From Hyperoplus lanceolatus (lineage: Eukaryota > Chordata > Actinopteri > Uranoscopiformes > Ammodytidae), in contig CM049410.1 of assembly GCA_026929865.2 (NCBI GenBank), positions 21,325,001 to 21,389,000 on the forward strand: a stretch of 64,000 nt of DNA, given 5' to 3'. Under the pieces are notes generated by a model, which had not been told where the DNA came from, made no database searches, and worked only from the letters and a program-made list of their open reading frames with translations. Made by a program: the position numbers and the translations under genes. Every line of letters begins with the position of its first letter. Position 1 is the stretch's first letter. Shown here one piece after another: positions 1 to 18,100 of the stretch.

Positions 1-116
1 CAGAAGACATAAGTAGTCACAAATGTGGCGCTGTCTCCTTCATACAGCGCCCCCAGTGCATCAGTGATGCGGCTGGCGTTCAGGCGGACGTGCATGCACG
101 CGAGCAACAGATCCAA

Positions 117-126
117 GCGCATGCGC
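117..126. promoter_or_regulatory. NRF1-type palindrome upstream of unkl
   Basis: GCGCATGCGC is a perfect palindrome matching the core of the NRF1 consensus (TGCGCATGCGC). It lies 21 bases before the unkl start codon, in locally CpG-rich DNA. NRF1 sites are common in CpG promoters of housekeeping genes, so this probably belongs to the unkl promoter or first exon. Only the motif is seen; binding is inferred. Confidence 0.5.
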
Positions 127-147
127 ATTTCATTGTTTTGACTGAAA

Positions 148-3100
148 ATGCCGTCGGTTTCGAAAACGGCGGTCAATGCGTCCCCTCAAACGGAGAAACC
201 TACCCACTATACGTGAGTAAAGCTGCTGCAAAGAAACAACAAAATCGCTCGTTGCCAAAAATGTTATCTGCACGTGCACCTATGCGCGCGTGCATTTCTT
301 GCATTCCTCAACTCTTGTGCGTGTGTTAAAAACATGGTGCTTTTCCTGGCTTTGTGACTACCTAACGTTACAGCAAACAGCAACCACACGCTAACAACAT
401 CAGCGCTCATGTAGGAAACACTGGCATCTTAAATCGCTTAAAGCACACGCCAGTCGTTAACGGAACCGTTTAAAATTGTTTTACGGAGTTGAGGAATTGT
501 TTGAAATAATCCGCTGATTTTTATACCGTCAGCTCGGTCTGCTAAATGATTAGCCAGGAACTCGCTATCCAGTCTGCTTGTAAATAGCTCGGCCTTATTT
601 TGAGTTCCCTCTTGCTACGCACATTTATAGACGTACGCTCAGGGATCTTCAACAAGTGTTACGTGGAAATACTTACGTAGTTTGCTCTGTGAGTAGCGAG
701 CTAACGCTAGTGACCCAAAATATACAGTTGGCTACATCACTAGCACTATAACACGACTTTTTACCTTCTCTTAACATTTTCCTCGGATGCGACTCATTTC
801 TTAGTTAATATTTATTTTAAAACTCGGTTCCCTAATACTAGTTTTTGTTGTTTCAGATACTTGAAGGAGTTCAGGACAGAGCAGTGCCCGTTGTTCCTCC
901 AGCACAAGTGTACGCAGCACAGACCCTTTACGTGCTTTAATTGGCATTTTCTCAACCAGCGGCGGAGACGACCAATAAGAAGAAGAGACGGAACTTTTAA
1001 CTACAGTCCCGACGTGTACTGTACAAAATACGACGAAACCACAGGCATTTGTCCCGATGGAGACGAGTAAGTCCCCGTTACTTTCAGTGACATTGTAGCT
1101 TCATGCAAATATCTGTCATGGTGCTTGTTGGGATTAGGACTATTGCAGCTATATGAATAGGCTTGAATCAAATCAAATCAAATCATATCATATCAAAGAC
1201 ACAATTAACCTTCACTGCAGTTCATCAGTGGTAGATGAGTTTGTCTGTTTCTCCTCGGCTGACCTTATTGGGAGGAATTGTGTGAATAGTGATAAGGCCT
1301 ATCTTGTTTCTCTAGAAGGAGTACTTTATAAAGGAGAGTTTTACAGTGGCTGAAAACAAACTTAGCAAAACTGTAGCACTATTTAATTGTGTAATGCATC
1401 TATACAGAACTAGGATGAATTGCTATGTTGCTAACTATTCATTAGTGATGTTTGCAGGGGGCTGCCGTCATGTGGTTCTGTTATGTTTGTTAAAGTCAAT
1501 TGTTGGAGGTTAAAACTTTTTCTTAATTTCCCAAAAAATTGCATTATTAAAAAAAATTGACATTTGATTTGATAATGGAGCAGATTGTTTTGATATGACC
1601 GCCAAGAAAAAAACTATTTGCTTGTGTATTGAAAGGAATGCTCTGATATAAGATGGATAACTGTATGCTTTACAAGTGTGAGGACTGCAATATGAAGAAT
1701 ATGATTGTTATTTTGCTTCACAGGGAAATGTTTAATAGTAGCTAGCTTGGTTAGCAACATTTATATCATTAAGCTCCTCTGCTGCAAAAGTGTCATTTTG
1801 CATCAAATGTTGGAAACGACATGGCGAAGGCCACTTCTTTGCCCTTTGTGTTTTTCATGGTGTCTCTGTGTAGAGATACAGTATATGGTGTAGAGTAGGC
1901 TATGAACCAAATTCAACATTTTTGATTGAACTCACACTCTATGTGGCTCGACTGCACCTGATGAAAAGGCTATTTGACTGATAAAGCAAACTGCTAGTGT
2001 TCTATTATTTCATTGTTATTTCGTCAGAATTTTCATCACTAGCTTCATATTTTCCAAACAATTGTCAGTCTCATAGTGTTTTGTCAATTGTTTAAGTGTG
2101 TTTTTCCTATGTGACATAGCATGATTGTCCCTCTGTAATCACAGGGGTAAAAGCGTTTTCTAAAGCGCTTGCACTATTGACTTAACAGTTGCAAACTAGA
2201 AACACAAATTCTCCAAAGGGCGGGCAATGGCTTTCCCATTGAAATTGCAGCAGTATTTAGAGACAAAAGGCTCACTTTGTGACTGGGAATAAAACATGGT
2301 ATTGCATTTTATTGAGCTCCAGTTAGAAATAAAAAGATTATTGAACTAATGGAAAATGAACCAGTGTTATCCTCACAGTTCCTACTCTGCCAATGACAGC
2401 TATTTTTGTATGACCTTTTATGTGTCGCTATAGCAACTGTTGCTACTCAAGAAAGGAACATTGGTTTATTCTAGAGGCCTATTTGGCCATACATTTCTTC
2501 AGGCGTTGCTGATGTGTTGTCCCTTCATTCACTGGATCATTGTATAATCTTATTCCTGCAACCAGAAGAATCCCTTTCTTTTTTAATTTGAACGTAAAAT
2601 CCTTTTAATATTAATAGTTTGATCAATTTTCTTTTAATGTCATTGCAGTTCTAGTCTGTTTAATGCTTTTAAAAATCATGTGATGTAAAACGCGTACATG
2701 CTCAGACATAATGTATTTTTTTTGTTGCAATATCTACTACATATCATGGCAAATCACTTTCACTCATGTGGTTTTTTTCAGATCAACTTGTGAAATCTGT
2801 AAAAAAAAATGTATCTTTGCTTCCTTAGCTGTCCTTATTTACACCGGACCACTGGTGACACAGAGCGCAAGTACCATCTACGCTACTATAAGACTGGCAC
2901 TTGTATCCATGAGACAGATGCGCGAGGGCATTGTGTGAAGAATGGCCTTCACTGTGCGTTTGCACATGGCCCACATGATCTCCGACCTCCAGTCTATGAT
3001 ATCAGGTGACATACAAAGCAAATAGTGGCCTCTCTTTTCTCTGCCAACCTTTTCACTCACAAGCCTCACAATGGAATGAACAAATCTGCCAAAGGCATAA

Positions 3101-6100
3101 TGTAAACAGAAAAGGTACATTGTAAAAGTTTAATGCTTGGCCAGACGGTCTCAGTCAGTGTGCTTCGTGTGGTTTGGTTTTTAGGGGCTTGGGTTCCAGG
3201 AAATTTAAAACTAATAAATACAAACAAACACAGACACCATTCTGGAGTTAAAACCAATGTTAATTTACCACATTATTTTCTTGGTATTCTAATTATATTA
3301 TATTATATTATATTATATTATATTATATTATATTATATTATATTATATTATATTATATTATATTATATTATATTATATTATATTATCACTAGGCGTTGTG
3401 TTTGTATAATATTTAGACATCTACATTCAACAGATTAATACGATTGGATTCTGATTGTTTATGCGAGAGACAAGTGATATAGCTTTATACCATATTTAAC
3501 TGTTTTAGACAATAGCCACGTCCTCTTTTTAAAAAGACCATAAGTTACATTTTGGGGGATTGAGGATAATAATGGCAGACATGTTGTGTTCACAGAGAAA
3601 TCCAAGCACAAGAGGCCCTCCAAAATGGCCAGTTGGGATCTGGGGAAGGTATTCCTGATCTTCAGCCTGGTGTATTAGCCAGCCAAGCTATGATTGAGAA
3701 AACTTTGACAGAAGACCCCCGCTGGCAAGGTGAGCAACCCCCACTCATGCAGTGCCAATTAACCCATTGATGACTATGGCAATCTCGGATGCATGTCCTT
3801 AATGCCTGAGGGTTTTCTGAAAAAATTGTACGAATTGTCAAGTCTACCAAAACCTTAATATCTAAGCCTGTGTAGCAAATAGAAACATGAAATAAAATAC
3901 ATTTAAAAGTTAAGGTTCACAGGTTTTATTTAAACATGCTCCCTTAGCGCTTACAAACCAACAAATATTTCTAAAAATCATCAAAATTAGATGAATTAGA
4001 AAATTATTAAATATTGTTAATAAATAGATGCAATGTGTTGTGTGATTTTCGTCAGTAGTCTATAGTAGACCTTGATTCTGCGCACCAAACGCCACTAACT
4101 GTTCCGTCGCCGACATAGCCGGCGTATTTTTTTTATTATTTTGTTTTATTTTTTTATTTTTTATTTTTTTGATTGACGTGATTTTCGGCAAACCACACAA
4201 CTTTTGGGTGGTCACGTGGTCTTAAAAAAATCAACAAAACCCACCTCATGTGTATTTGAACCAATGACAGTGCATTCTATGCTGGGAATGCCATGAAAAT
4301 TAGATAAAGTAATAATGCTGCGCGATGCAGCATCAGGCAGGAGAGCCAATGTGGCATCACGCAGCAGCCGTCATCAATGGGTTAACACACTTTTACATCT
4401 CTTGCCGAATTAAATGAAAACAATTACATTAATAATCTTTTCCTTTGCAGATACCAACTTTGTTTTAGCCAACTATAAAACAGATCAGTGTACAAAGCCC
4501 CCAAGACTATGCAGACAGGGCTACGCTTGTCCACACTACCACAACAGTAGAGATCGAAGACGAAATCCTAGAAAGTTCAAATATAGGTAATACATGACTC
4601 GGTTTAAGTTAAAGTATCAAATGGTATTTAATTGTGTAACTGAATGTGTTAAAGGTTCTGACTTTATTTCATGCAGGTCAACTCCTTGCCCTAATGTTAA
4701 ACATGGGGATGAATGGGGAGAGCCCTCAAAGTGTGACAGTGGAGACAGTTGCCAGTATTGTCACTCTCGCACTGAACAGCAGTTTCACCCAGAGGTGAGT
4801 GAATTTTGTTTTCTTACTGTGACTGCTCCTTTAGTAGTTATCATAACAACCAGAATGTATATAATATGAACAGTAGTGTAAGAAATGTAGTTTTGACTGT
4901 GTCATCCTGGTGCAAGTTTAAGCTATTGTAATTATTAGGTTTTATCGTTTGTTATTCACATTGTAGCTTCACTGATGATGTAAAACAGTGGTGTATTCAT
5001 TCTTCGACGGGCAGACATTTAAACTTTGATTTTTTTTCTCTTAGATCTACAAATCAACCAAATGCAATGACATGCGTCAAACTGGATACTGTCCCAGAGG
5101 ACCGTTTTGTGCTTTCGCACATGTAGAAAGTAAGTGAGAGTTTGCCTTAACTTCCTCAATGCAGTGAATCGCAAATCTATAAAAGGTTTAGCTACTTTTT
5201 GATATAAGGATTTTATTTTCACACTTGTGAGGACATTTTCTTGGTTTTCCCAGATTTAAAACTATGCACTGTTAACCTTCTGTTTTAGTCAAAGGCAGAA
5301 AACATGTTAATGTTATTGAATTTTTACGTTCCATGTGAAGAGTGAATATTTATTTGAACCCTTTCAGGAATTCCTTCTACAGAAGAGACCATGAGCTCAT
5401 TGCTAACAGTGATACAGTCAAGTTCACAGTCCCAGCTGGGTTCTCAGCAGTATTCAGAGTGTCCCGTCAGCGAGTGGAACAGTGGAGGAAACTCCACCAC
5501 TAGCGTAAACAGCAGCAACGGACAAGTAGGAAGTGTATGTTTTGTCTGTTATTATGTCAGTCCTTCAGAATCAACAGGTCCAGGGTGATGGATTTTCAAG
5601 AGTAGACACATTTAAAAACTTTATATGGATACCTGATGTTGTGGATACTTACAGTTAATCCCAACTCAGCTGATGAAAACCATGCTCTAATCTTTCCTGC
5701 TCAGTTTTTGCAAGCATTGATTTTTTTCATTTGACTTGTCTCTTATACTGTTTTGCATCTCATGACTACATTGTTTTCTAAAAAGAAGAGTCGATTTCCC
5801 ATTGAAAACAATATTTAAAACAATAATTCAGTGATCGGCTAGTCTTCATTTATTGTTACATTCTCAATCTAATATAGATTCTCTATAATTTATTTATCTG
5901 TTTTTCATCATAATTTTTTTTAAAGATCCTGTGCACTTCTCTTTCTCAGGTTTCATGTTCTAATAGCTCAACTGTAACAACCCCCAGCTCAGGAAGCGAC
6001 AGTTTGTTATCCCCAGTGGGATCCATCAGCAGGCCCAAACCCTTAACTAATAGTAGCTTATGTTCAGAGTCCACCACATCCAGTGTCTCATCTCTGACGT

Positions 6101-9100
6101 CTAACTATCCTAGAGCTCCGGGCTTTGAACGTGTGGATCAGGTACACAGACTGCTCTCTTTAGCGTTTTGGAAGAATAAAAAAAACATAGAAAACTTAGG
6201 GCTTAACACTGAAAGAATCACTGTCATTCATTTCTTTCTTTATTTCTCATTCATTATTTGCCATGTCACTTCCATTCCATCACTTTTATCTATTTCCCCA
6301 TGACTTGCACTGTCTTTAGGTCTTATTTACTTCTGTTTGAGAAAGCTTTAAAGTAATAGTGTTATGTAAAACCTTCAACAAACTGAATTTGTTTGTCTTT
6401 CTGAGTCATATTACCTATCAGCGATGTGTTTTGAATACATTCTAGAAAGCTCGATCTTACAATCAGACCGCTTAAAAAATATGTTTGAATGATTCCTACA
6501 AATACAAGTGGCATTCAGTCCAAAGATTACGTGATCGGTTTACACACCTCACATTATTGTATTTCGGGAGACAGGTATCACATAAAATCATGACAATAAA
6601 AAGTTACGTTAAAGCATATCACCAATTCATGGTTAGCTGTATCTGTGAAACTGAAAAGGCCTGTTAAGGAGTGTGTAAGGAGGCTCTTTTAATGTGTGTC
6701 AGCCTGTGTCTTATTGCAGTGTTAGATGCCTTTTGGAATTGTTGTTAGATGTGAAATGCAGAGCTCAGTGACTGAAATGTGCTGTTTCTGTGTTTTTTGA
6801 TCACTTTATAGATAAAGAACAAAGGGCATATGGATCAGAAAATTATGGACCAAGAAAAACAGGTTTGTGTTATAAATGGGTTACTTTGTGGTAATAGCTT
6901 GATTATATTATTTAATATATATTTAGTTGTTTTATGATCGTTGAACTGTTTTGACCAACGCTTGGAATTAAACAAACACCTTGTGCTTTTTTTTGTAGAC
7001 ACAACATACTGTATTCTCTGCAGTGAACCCTTTGGCGTCAAGCTTTACCTCCAGCATAACATCCAGCTTGGCCTCGAGCATTGGCTCAGATAGTTCTTCA
7101 CCCACCTGCTTATCAACGATGAATGCAAAAGCCACTCCTTTCTATCCGGGGAGCAACACAGTGGAGTCAGTTATAGGTATGAATATATGAACTTCTGAAG
7201 TCGACTGTGAAGCCAGCTGGGCTGAGTTCTGCCACTTGTGATTGTGTTGTCATGTGTCAGCCAGATGTGTTTTGTTTTCCCTTTAGGATCTGCTCTGGAC
7301 CTCAACTTCAGTGACATTAATGTTGCATGTTTGGATAAGGAGTTTGAGGAGCAAGACAACAGTGTAGGATTGGGTAAGGACGACACTTAATTTGCCTTAA
7401 GCAATTTAAAGGTGCTACGAGGAACTTTCAGTTTGTGTTCAGTCTTGGACTTCCTTTGGACAAAAGCGGTGTTTTTACTACGCAAGCTGTTGGTCGTGGG
7501 TGAGCACACCCTTGCCAAAGGCATTAAGAAAAACTATACAAGCATAGCATTCTTTGCACTGATGGTCTTGTTTGCTGTTCCATGTTATTTATGATCATCA
7601 GAGGAAAAACTTTACTGTTTTAGAAACATTTAAAAGTTCCTTGTTGCAACTTTTAAGTTCCTTTACAAGGTAATCCCAAATGGTCTTATTATAAATTGCT
7701 GGATTACTATTTGTAAAAGCAACAACAGTATTTTGCTCTTTCCCCACAGGTCAAAGGGTGCTAGGTGGATCGGCTCCAGTTAACATTCCTGGCTCTCTGG
7801 CACGGTCGTCCTCTTTTAATTCCTCATCGTCGCTCTCCACCTCCCCGCTCAGCTCCCTCTCCCAGTCTTTGTCGCAGTCGCTGCTGTCTGCCACTCTATC
7901 GCAGCAAAATCAACCTTCAAACATGTTGGCCAAGCAAGAGCACGGCCTGCTGGGAACAACCACGTCCTCCTCCCAGAACTCCCTGGGTAAGGCCCAGAGC
8001 ATCATACACTTAGCGAGCTGGAAAACATCTGAGTTGAGATTGATTTTTTCAGTAAAATTTTATTTGTCAATACACATTTTGTGAAACTACTAACAAATAA
8101 ATCTAAAACAAGAGGCCGTTCTGGATTGTATACAAACCATTTAACTTAAGATCTTTAAAATAGTCTCAATTATCAGACGGCTCTAAATAAATGACCTCTC
8201 ATTTTGTTCCAGTTATGCACAGCACCCTAATACATGATTCACTTTCATGCTTGTGTCTTGTGATTTGAACACCTCACTCCATAGGCTTGAACGGAGGGGC
8301 TAGCAGCATTTGGGACTTTGTAAGTGGCAGCTTTTCACCAAGTCCGTCACCAGTTTTCAGCAGCCTAACCTCCACCACCAGCAGTGCTGATCTAGCCCGC
8401 CTTTTCAGAGAGCTGGACGAGGCCAAGAGGAAGATCAAACAATGGGAGGAGGCCTGGCATCAGGTCAAACAAGTCAGTGTTACAAATAAACTCTTATTGC
8501 AACACATGTCTTGAGTATGTCAGAATGTTTTTTTTATAGTTAGTGAGTTTTTATTTATTTTTTAATCGCAAGACTCAACTTTCTTCCAGGCCTGTGAAGC
8601 TTGCCAGAAAGACGCTCGTGAAGCAAAGGAACAAGCAAAGACGGCCGAGGCGGAGCGTCAGCTGGCAGAAAAGAAATGGGAGGAAACGGGGCGCAAGCTG
8701 AAAGAGCTCCAAGTGGACTTTGATGCGCTTTGTCGCCCACCTGGAACACCACTTCTACGTAGCTACGGAGAGCTGGACCAGCTCCCGTTGTCAAAGCTTC
8801 ACTCAATCCAGAGTCAGCTCCGTAATGACCTTGACCTTATAGACGGGGTAAGGAAGGCTAGACTACACACGGCATTCTATTCGTAGCATTTACATAGTTT
8901 ATCAGGCTATCATTCAGATCTGTGTTGTGTCATCAAGCATGCGCATCTGAATAGTCTGCATGGACTGTACTTTCCTAGCTCGTAGCTGATTTTCATTATT
9001 TTCTTCCCCAACAGGTAATTTATCAGCTTCAGTCAAAGAAATGTATAGTTTGCCAAAAGCATGATCGTTGCATTGTTCTGCAGCCTTGCCAACATTATGT

Positions 9101-9170
9101 TCTATGTGAGAACTGTGCACCTAGTAAAACAGAATGTCCCTACTGTAGAACAAACATTTTGAAGTGGTGA
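148..9170 (+). CDS. unkl: Unkempt-like zinc finger/RING protein, complete coding region (16 exons)
   Basis: Exons: 148-212, 857-1066, 2829-3005, 3596-3729, 4451-4586, 4677-4794, 5045-5129, 5368-5534, 5950-6141, 6812-6862, 6999-7176, 7287-7373, 7750-7986, 8285-8472, 8590-8847, 9015-9170. All junctions are GT-AG and in phase, giving 812 aa. The start ATG opens MPSVSK and exon 1 ends QTEKPTHY, both matching human UNKL as I remember it, which fixes the start. Six CCCH fingers fall in two clusters within residues 30-310. A Ser-rich low-complexity middle follows, then a coiled-coil-like charged stretch (about 630-740), then a C-terminal RING (Cys771, Cys774, Cys786, His788, Cys792, Cys795, Cys802, Cys805). 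Unkempt proteins bind UAG-containing mRNAs and repress translation; UNKL has also been linked to ubiquitin-ligase activity. The motifs DFVSGSFSPSPSP and GVLASQAMIEK favour UNKL over its paralogue UNK. The exon 8 donor is ambiguous: 5534 or 5525. Confidence 0.95.
3293..3386. repeat. TATTA pentanucleotide microsatellite
   Basis: About 18 near-perfect copies of the five-base unit TATTA, inside unkl intron 3. The perfection of the array suggests active slippage. Confidence 0.95.
3763..4381. mobile_element. TTAA-flanked miniature inverted-repeat element in unkl intron 4
   Basis: The element begins CCCATTGATGAC and ends GTCATCAATGGG, a perfect 12-base terminal inverted repeat. Both ends abut TTAA (3759-3762 and 4382-4385), the target duplication of piggyBac-type transposons. 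At 619 bases it encodes no transposase and looks non-autonomous. It lies between exons 4 and 5 and should be removed with the intron. Confidence 0.75.
7410..7652. mobile_element. Short TTAA-flanked MITE in unkl intron 12
   Basis: Imperfect inverted ends (AGGTGCTACGAGGAACTTT against AAGTTGCAACAAGGAACTTT on the other strand) are bounded by TTAA at 7406-7409 and 7653-7656. Internal blocks, including TTGGACAAAAGCGG and TTTGCACTGATGGTC, recur in the elements at 16939, 26109 and 35300, so all four belong to one family. Non-coding, about 243 bases. Confidence 0.7.
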
Positions 9171-15043
<5,873 letters not shown>

Positions 15044-15049
15044 TTTATT
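15044..15049 (-). terminator. dnaaf8: Poly(A) signal AATAAA for dnaaf8
   Basis: The plus strand reads TTTATT, which is AATAAA on the minus strand, 113 bases past the dnaaf8 stop codon. It is the first canonical signal downstream, implying a short 3' UTR. Confidence 0.55.
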
Positions 15050-15161
15050 ATCTAAAATAAGTCTCTATGAACAATGGTAATCATTACAATTTTTAGAGCA
15101 AACATTATAAACTGGTTTACAGATGTTGCTTAACCAGTGGAAAATGTCCTAGTAATGCACA

Positions 15162-18100
15162 TTAATTAGAATTTGTTGGCACAAGGTTATGACGGCTCTC
15201 AGAAGACAAGGCATCAAAAAGGTAGCATATCAGATGCTGGGCCTGGAGAAGAGAACAGCATAAAATCAAAGTCAACACATCTTCACATTGCAGCTGAATA
15301 CATTATTTATGAAAATCTATTAGGAATAAATAAATGTCTTCAAGAAAAAGATGAAGTCATGATTTACCTCTTTCTCACTCTCAGGGTAGATCATTATTTC
15401 CCCCACTTTTCCTAGGTGTGGCGTCTTCTTATAAATGCTAGCGTAGCGATGATAAGCACAGGGAAATGGAAATAGTTATTTATTCGTACGTATTCTATGT
15501 GTGTGCACCAGGTTTGAGTTGAGTTTTTCCTAACCTTTCAAGAATCAAGTTGAACCGGGTCAAAATTGTTTCCCCTTGCAGAGCCACGATGAGGAAGGGT
15601 GTCGTGGTAAGTTGAGCAATCTTTTAAGTACACAAAGAGACCCAATAATATCAACTAATGATTTCTCCCTTAGTAAAAAAGTAAGCATTAAAGCAATGTA
15701 TTTCGTAGCAGCACTTCTCACCCTCTTATCTTCTTTTAATGAAACTTTGACTGTTTCAGCAACATGTTTCCACTGGTCATTATACAGTATGCTCATCCGC
15801 CCTGCCACCAGATGGCAGCCTGCCCTCAGCAAATGCTCTAGCAGCTCCAGTGGAGATGGCGCTTGGCTGAGGGGTGGAGCATGTAAGGGTATCAGCAGAC
15901 AGGTTGTCTGCCAGAGAGCACTGTGTATCACGGACCCTGGTACCAGTAAACAAGCAAAACAAGATGTTTGTTTATCTGCGTGGTTTACAAAGGTCATCTG
16001 GAACTGAGTCATGCGTTAACATCCATTCTCTACGGAATCCCTTGCCAAAGTCACAATAAATGATTAAATCATTTCAGGAACCCATTTTATTACCAATGAA
16101 TCATAGAACCACGCAATGTCAATACTTTGAGTTTAAATGTAATGACAATACTTGGGAAAATGTGCAATCCTGCGATGATGAGTGTACTAATGCAATCTGC
16201 ATTTACGTAGGTCATAGTCTGTTTATAAAAAATAAAACCAGACAAGCAATCCAAACCTCCATTTTGTCCTGATGTTATCGAAGGTGAACGACTTTCCTGG
16301 GCAACGGGGGCCAGCGTACAGATCTGTTCACGCTCCACAGAGGCTAAAGGATCTGAGCACATGCTGAGTATCTGAAACAGAACAACACAATACAGATTGT
16401 GTCTGTCTTTCATCATTCAGTACAAGCCAAGTACTAACTTATGTGTGTGACATCATGCATACCTGTTCCTGTCTCATTGTGCTGGTCTCAATACAGCAGA
16501 GCCCCTCTGGAAAAAGCCTTTTCACATCCTGTATTGCATTGTGATATGATCCCGATCCTATAACATTGGTTTACCAACATTTACACACGTTAAGGCAAGG
16601 CAAGTTTAATCGGATAAGGGCATAGGCCAGGGGTTTTCAAAGTGTGAGAGAGTGAGCCCCCCCTCAGAGAACAAATTTCAGAGGAGCCCCCCCCCCCCCA
16701 ATTTGTTTTTCTAAATCCCTGTGTTTTGAAAGATCTTTTAATTATTTTACAAATTTAAACATATTTTTGAAACATTCTAAACATTTTTGTGCATTTTTAA
16801 GCACATTTTTTAATACATTTTCACATCTAAATCCAGTGTTTTAATCCTGCTTCCTTTAAGCATGGATAGTAGTGACTGAGTGTGCAGCGGAGTGAGAAAG
16901 ATAGACAGACAGACTTGCCCAAATTATTGAATAGTTAAAGCCACTACGAGTAACATGGCATGTTGGCGTCCCCTTTGGACAAAAGCGGTAGTATTTTTAC
17001 GACGCCCGCTGTCACAAAGCTGTTTACTAGCGCGTGCCAGGCGCGTGAGTGTGAACTGAGAAGGGAGCAATATAGTGCATGTCCGTGTGTTGAAAGTGTG
17101 AGGACTCTTTTCGGCTCCGTGAGAGTGGTTTTGACACTGCATGAACTAATGCCAGTCACTGCCACACGCACCTGATTGCAATGCTGATTGCTAACTACTC
17201 TCTCTCACGGAGCTGAAAGATTAGGCTACGTGTCCGACTCCTCACAGAAAGCGAATGAACGATAGACGGCAGTTAGTATGGATCACGATGAGGTAATGTG
17301 TTTGTGTTGTTGATGTAAATAATGACTATTTCAGATAATGGTTATCTGATGATGGTGAAGCAAAGCAAACTTTGTGTTAGTACCAACCGCTCATTCATTT
17401 AGGAGTAAACACTGCAGTCTAGTTTCGCTCTCGTGAAATTGTATACACGTTGCTTGGCAACGCCCTCGTCCCCCGTAGTCTATATCACTCTCCCTTTTAG
17501 CTTTTCTTCATTGCATTTTCTTTTTTTTCTTTGATGGTTCAGCCCCGTTATCAGTCATTATGACGACAAATAACTGTATCAAACAAGGCTCCCGCTCCCC
17601 TTCCCTCACCTGGAGGGATAGGCTTCTCAATTCACGTTGCTGCGCCACACTGAAATCTGCGACCAATACGGATATGTGACCATAGAGCTTGCACGAGCGA
17701 ACCGAAAATCGGACTGGGTGTGCGACCAGACCAAAAGCAGTAATAAAAACTATTTAAAAACGTCTTTCTTTGCACTGATGGTCTCGTTTGCTGTTAAAGG
17801 TCATTTATGATTATCAGAGGAAACATGAGGCTGTTTAAAAGATATTTAAATGTTACTCGTAGCCGCTTTAAATGTCATTCACACACTCAGTGTTTTTTCG
17901 CTAGTGCCTCCAATGTCCTGCTGGAGGAAAATAGTAGCCAGTAGAGAACCAGACCGTCCTAGCGGGGTCCGGGGGTATGTCCCCCCGGGAGATTTTGTTT
18001 CACCTTTTTAAAGTGAAATGCATGAATCTGGTGCATTTTGAGAGGAAAATTAAGAGGCTAAATATGAGGAATTTTGTGTGAACAAATAATTTGGAGACCC

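Noticed and set aside
90-329. A 79-codon plus-strand frame at the window start
   Set aside because: It overlaps unkl exon 1 in the wrong frame; the frame starting at 148 (MPSVSK) matches UNKL and splices correctly.
15576-16007. A 143-codon plus-strand frame
   Set aside because: It is antisense to dnaaf8 exons 26 and 27, whose minus-strand splice sites, phase and NDK-like content explain the openness.
16090-16256. Direct read-through of dnaaf8 exon 25 to a stop at 16090
   Set aside because: It would end the protein in a non-homologous hydrophobic tail. Splicing at 16257 instead leads to four further in-phase exons with NDK-like content. It could exist as a minor isoform.
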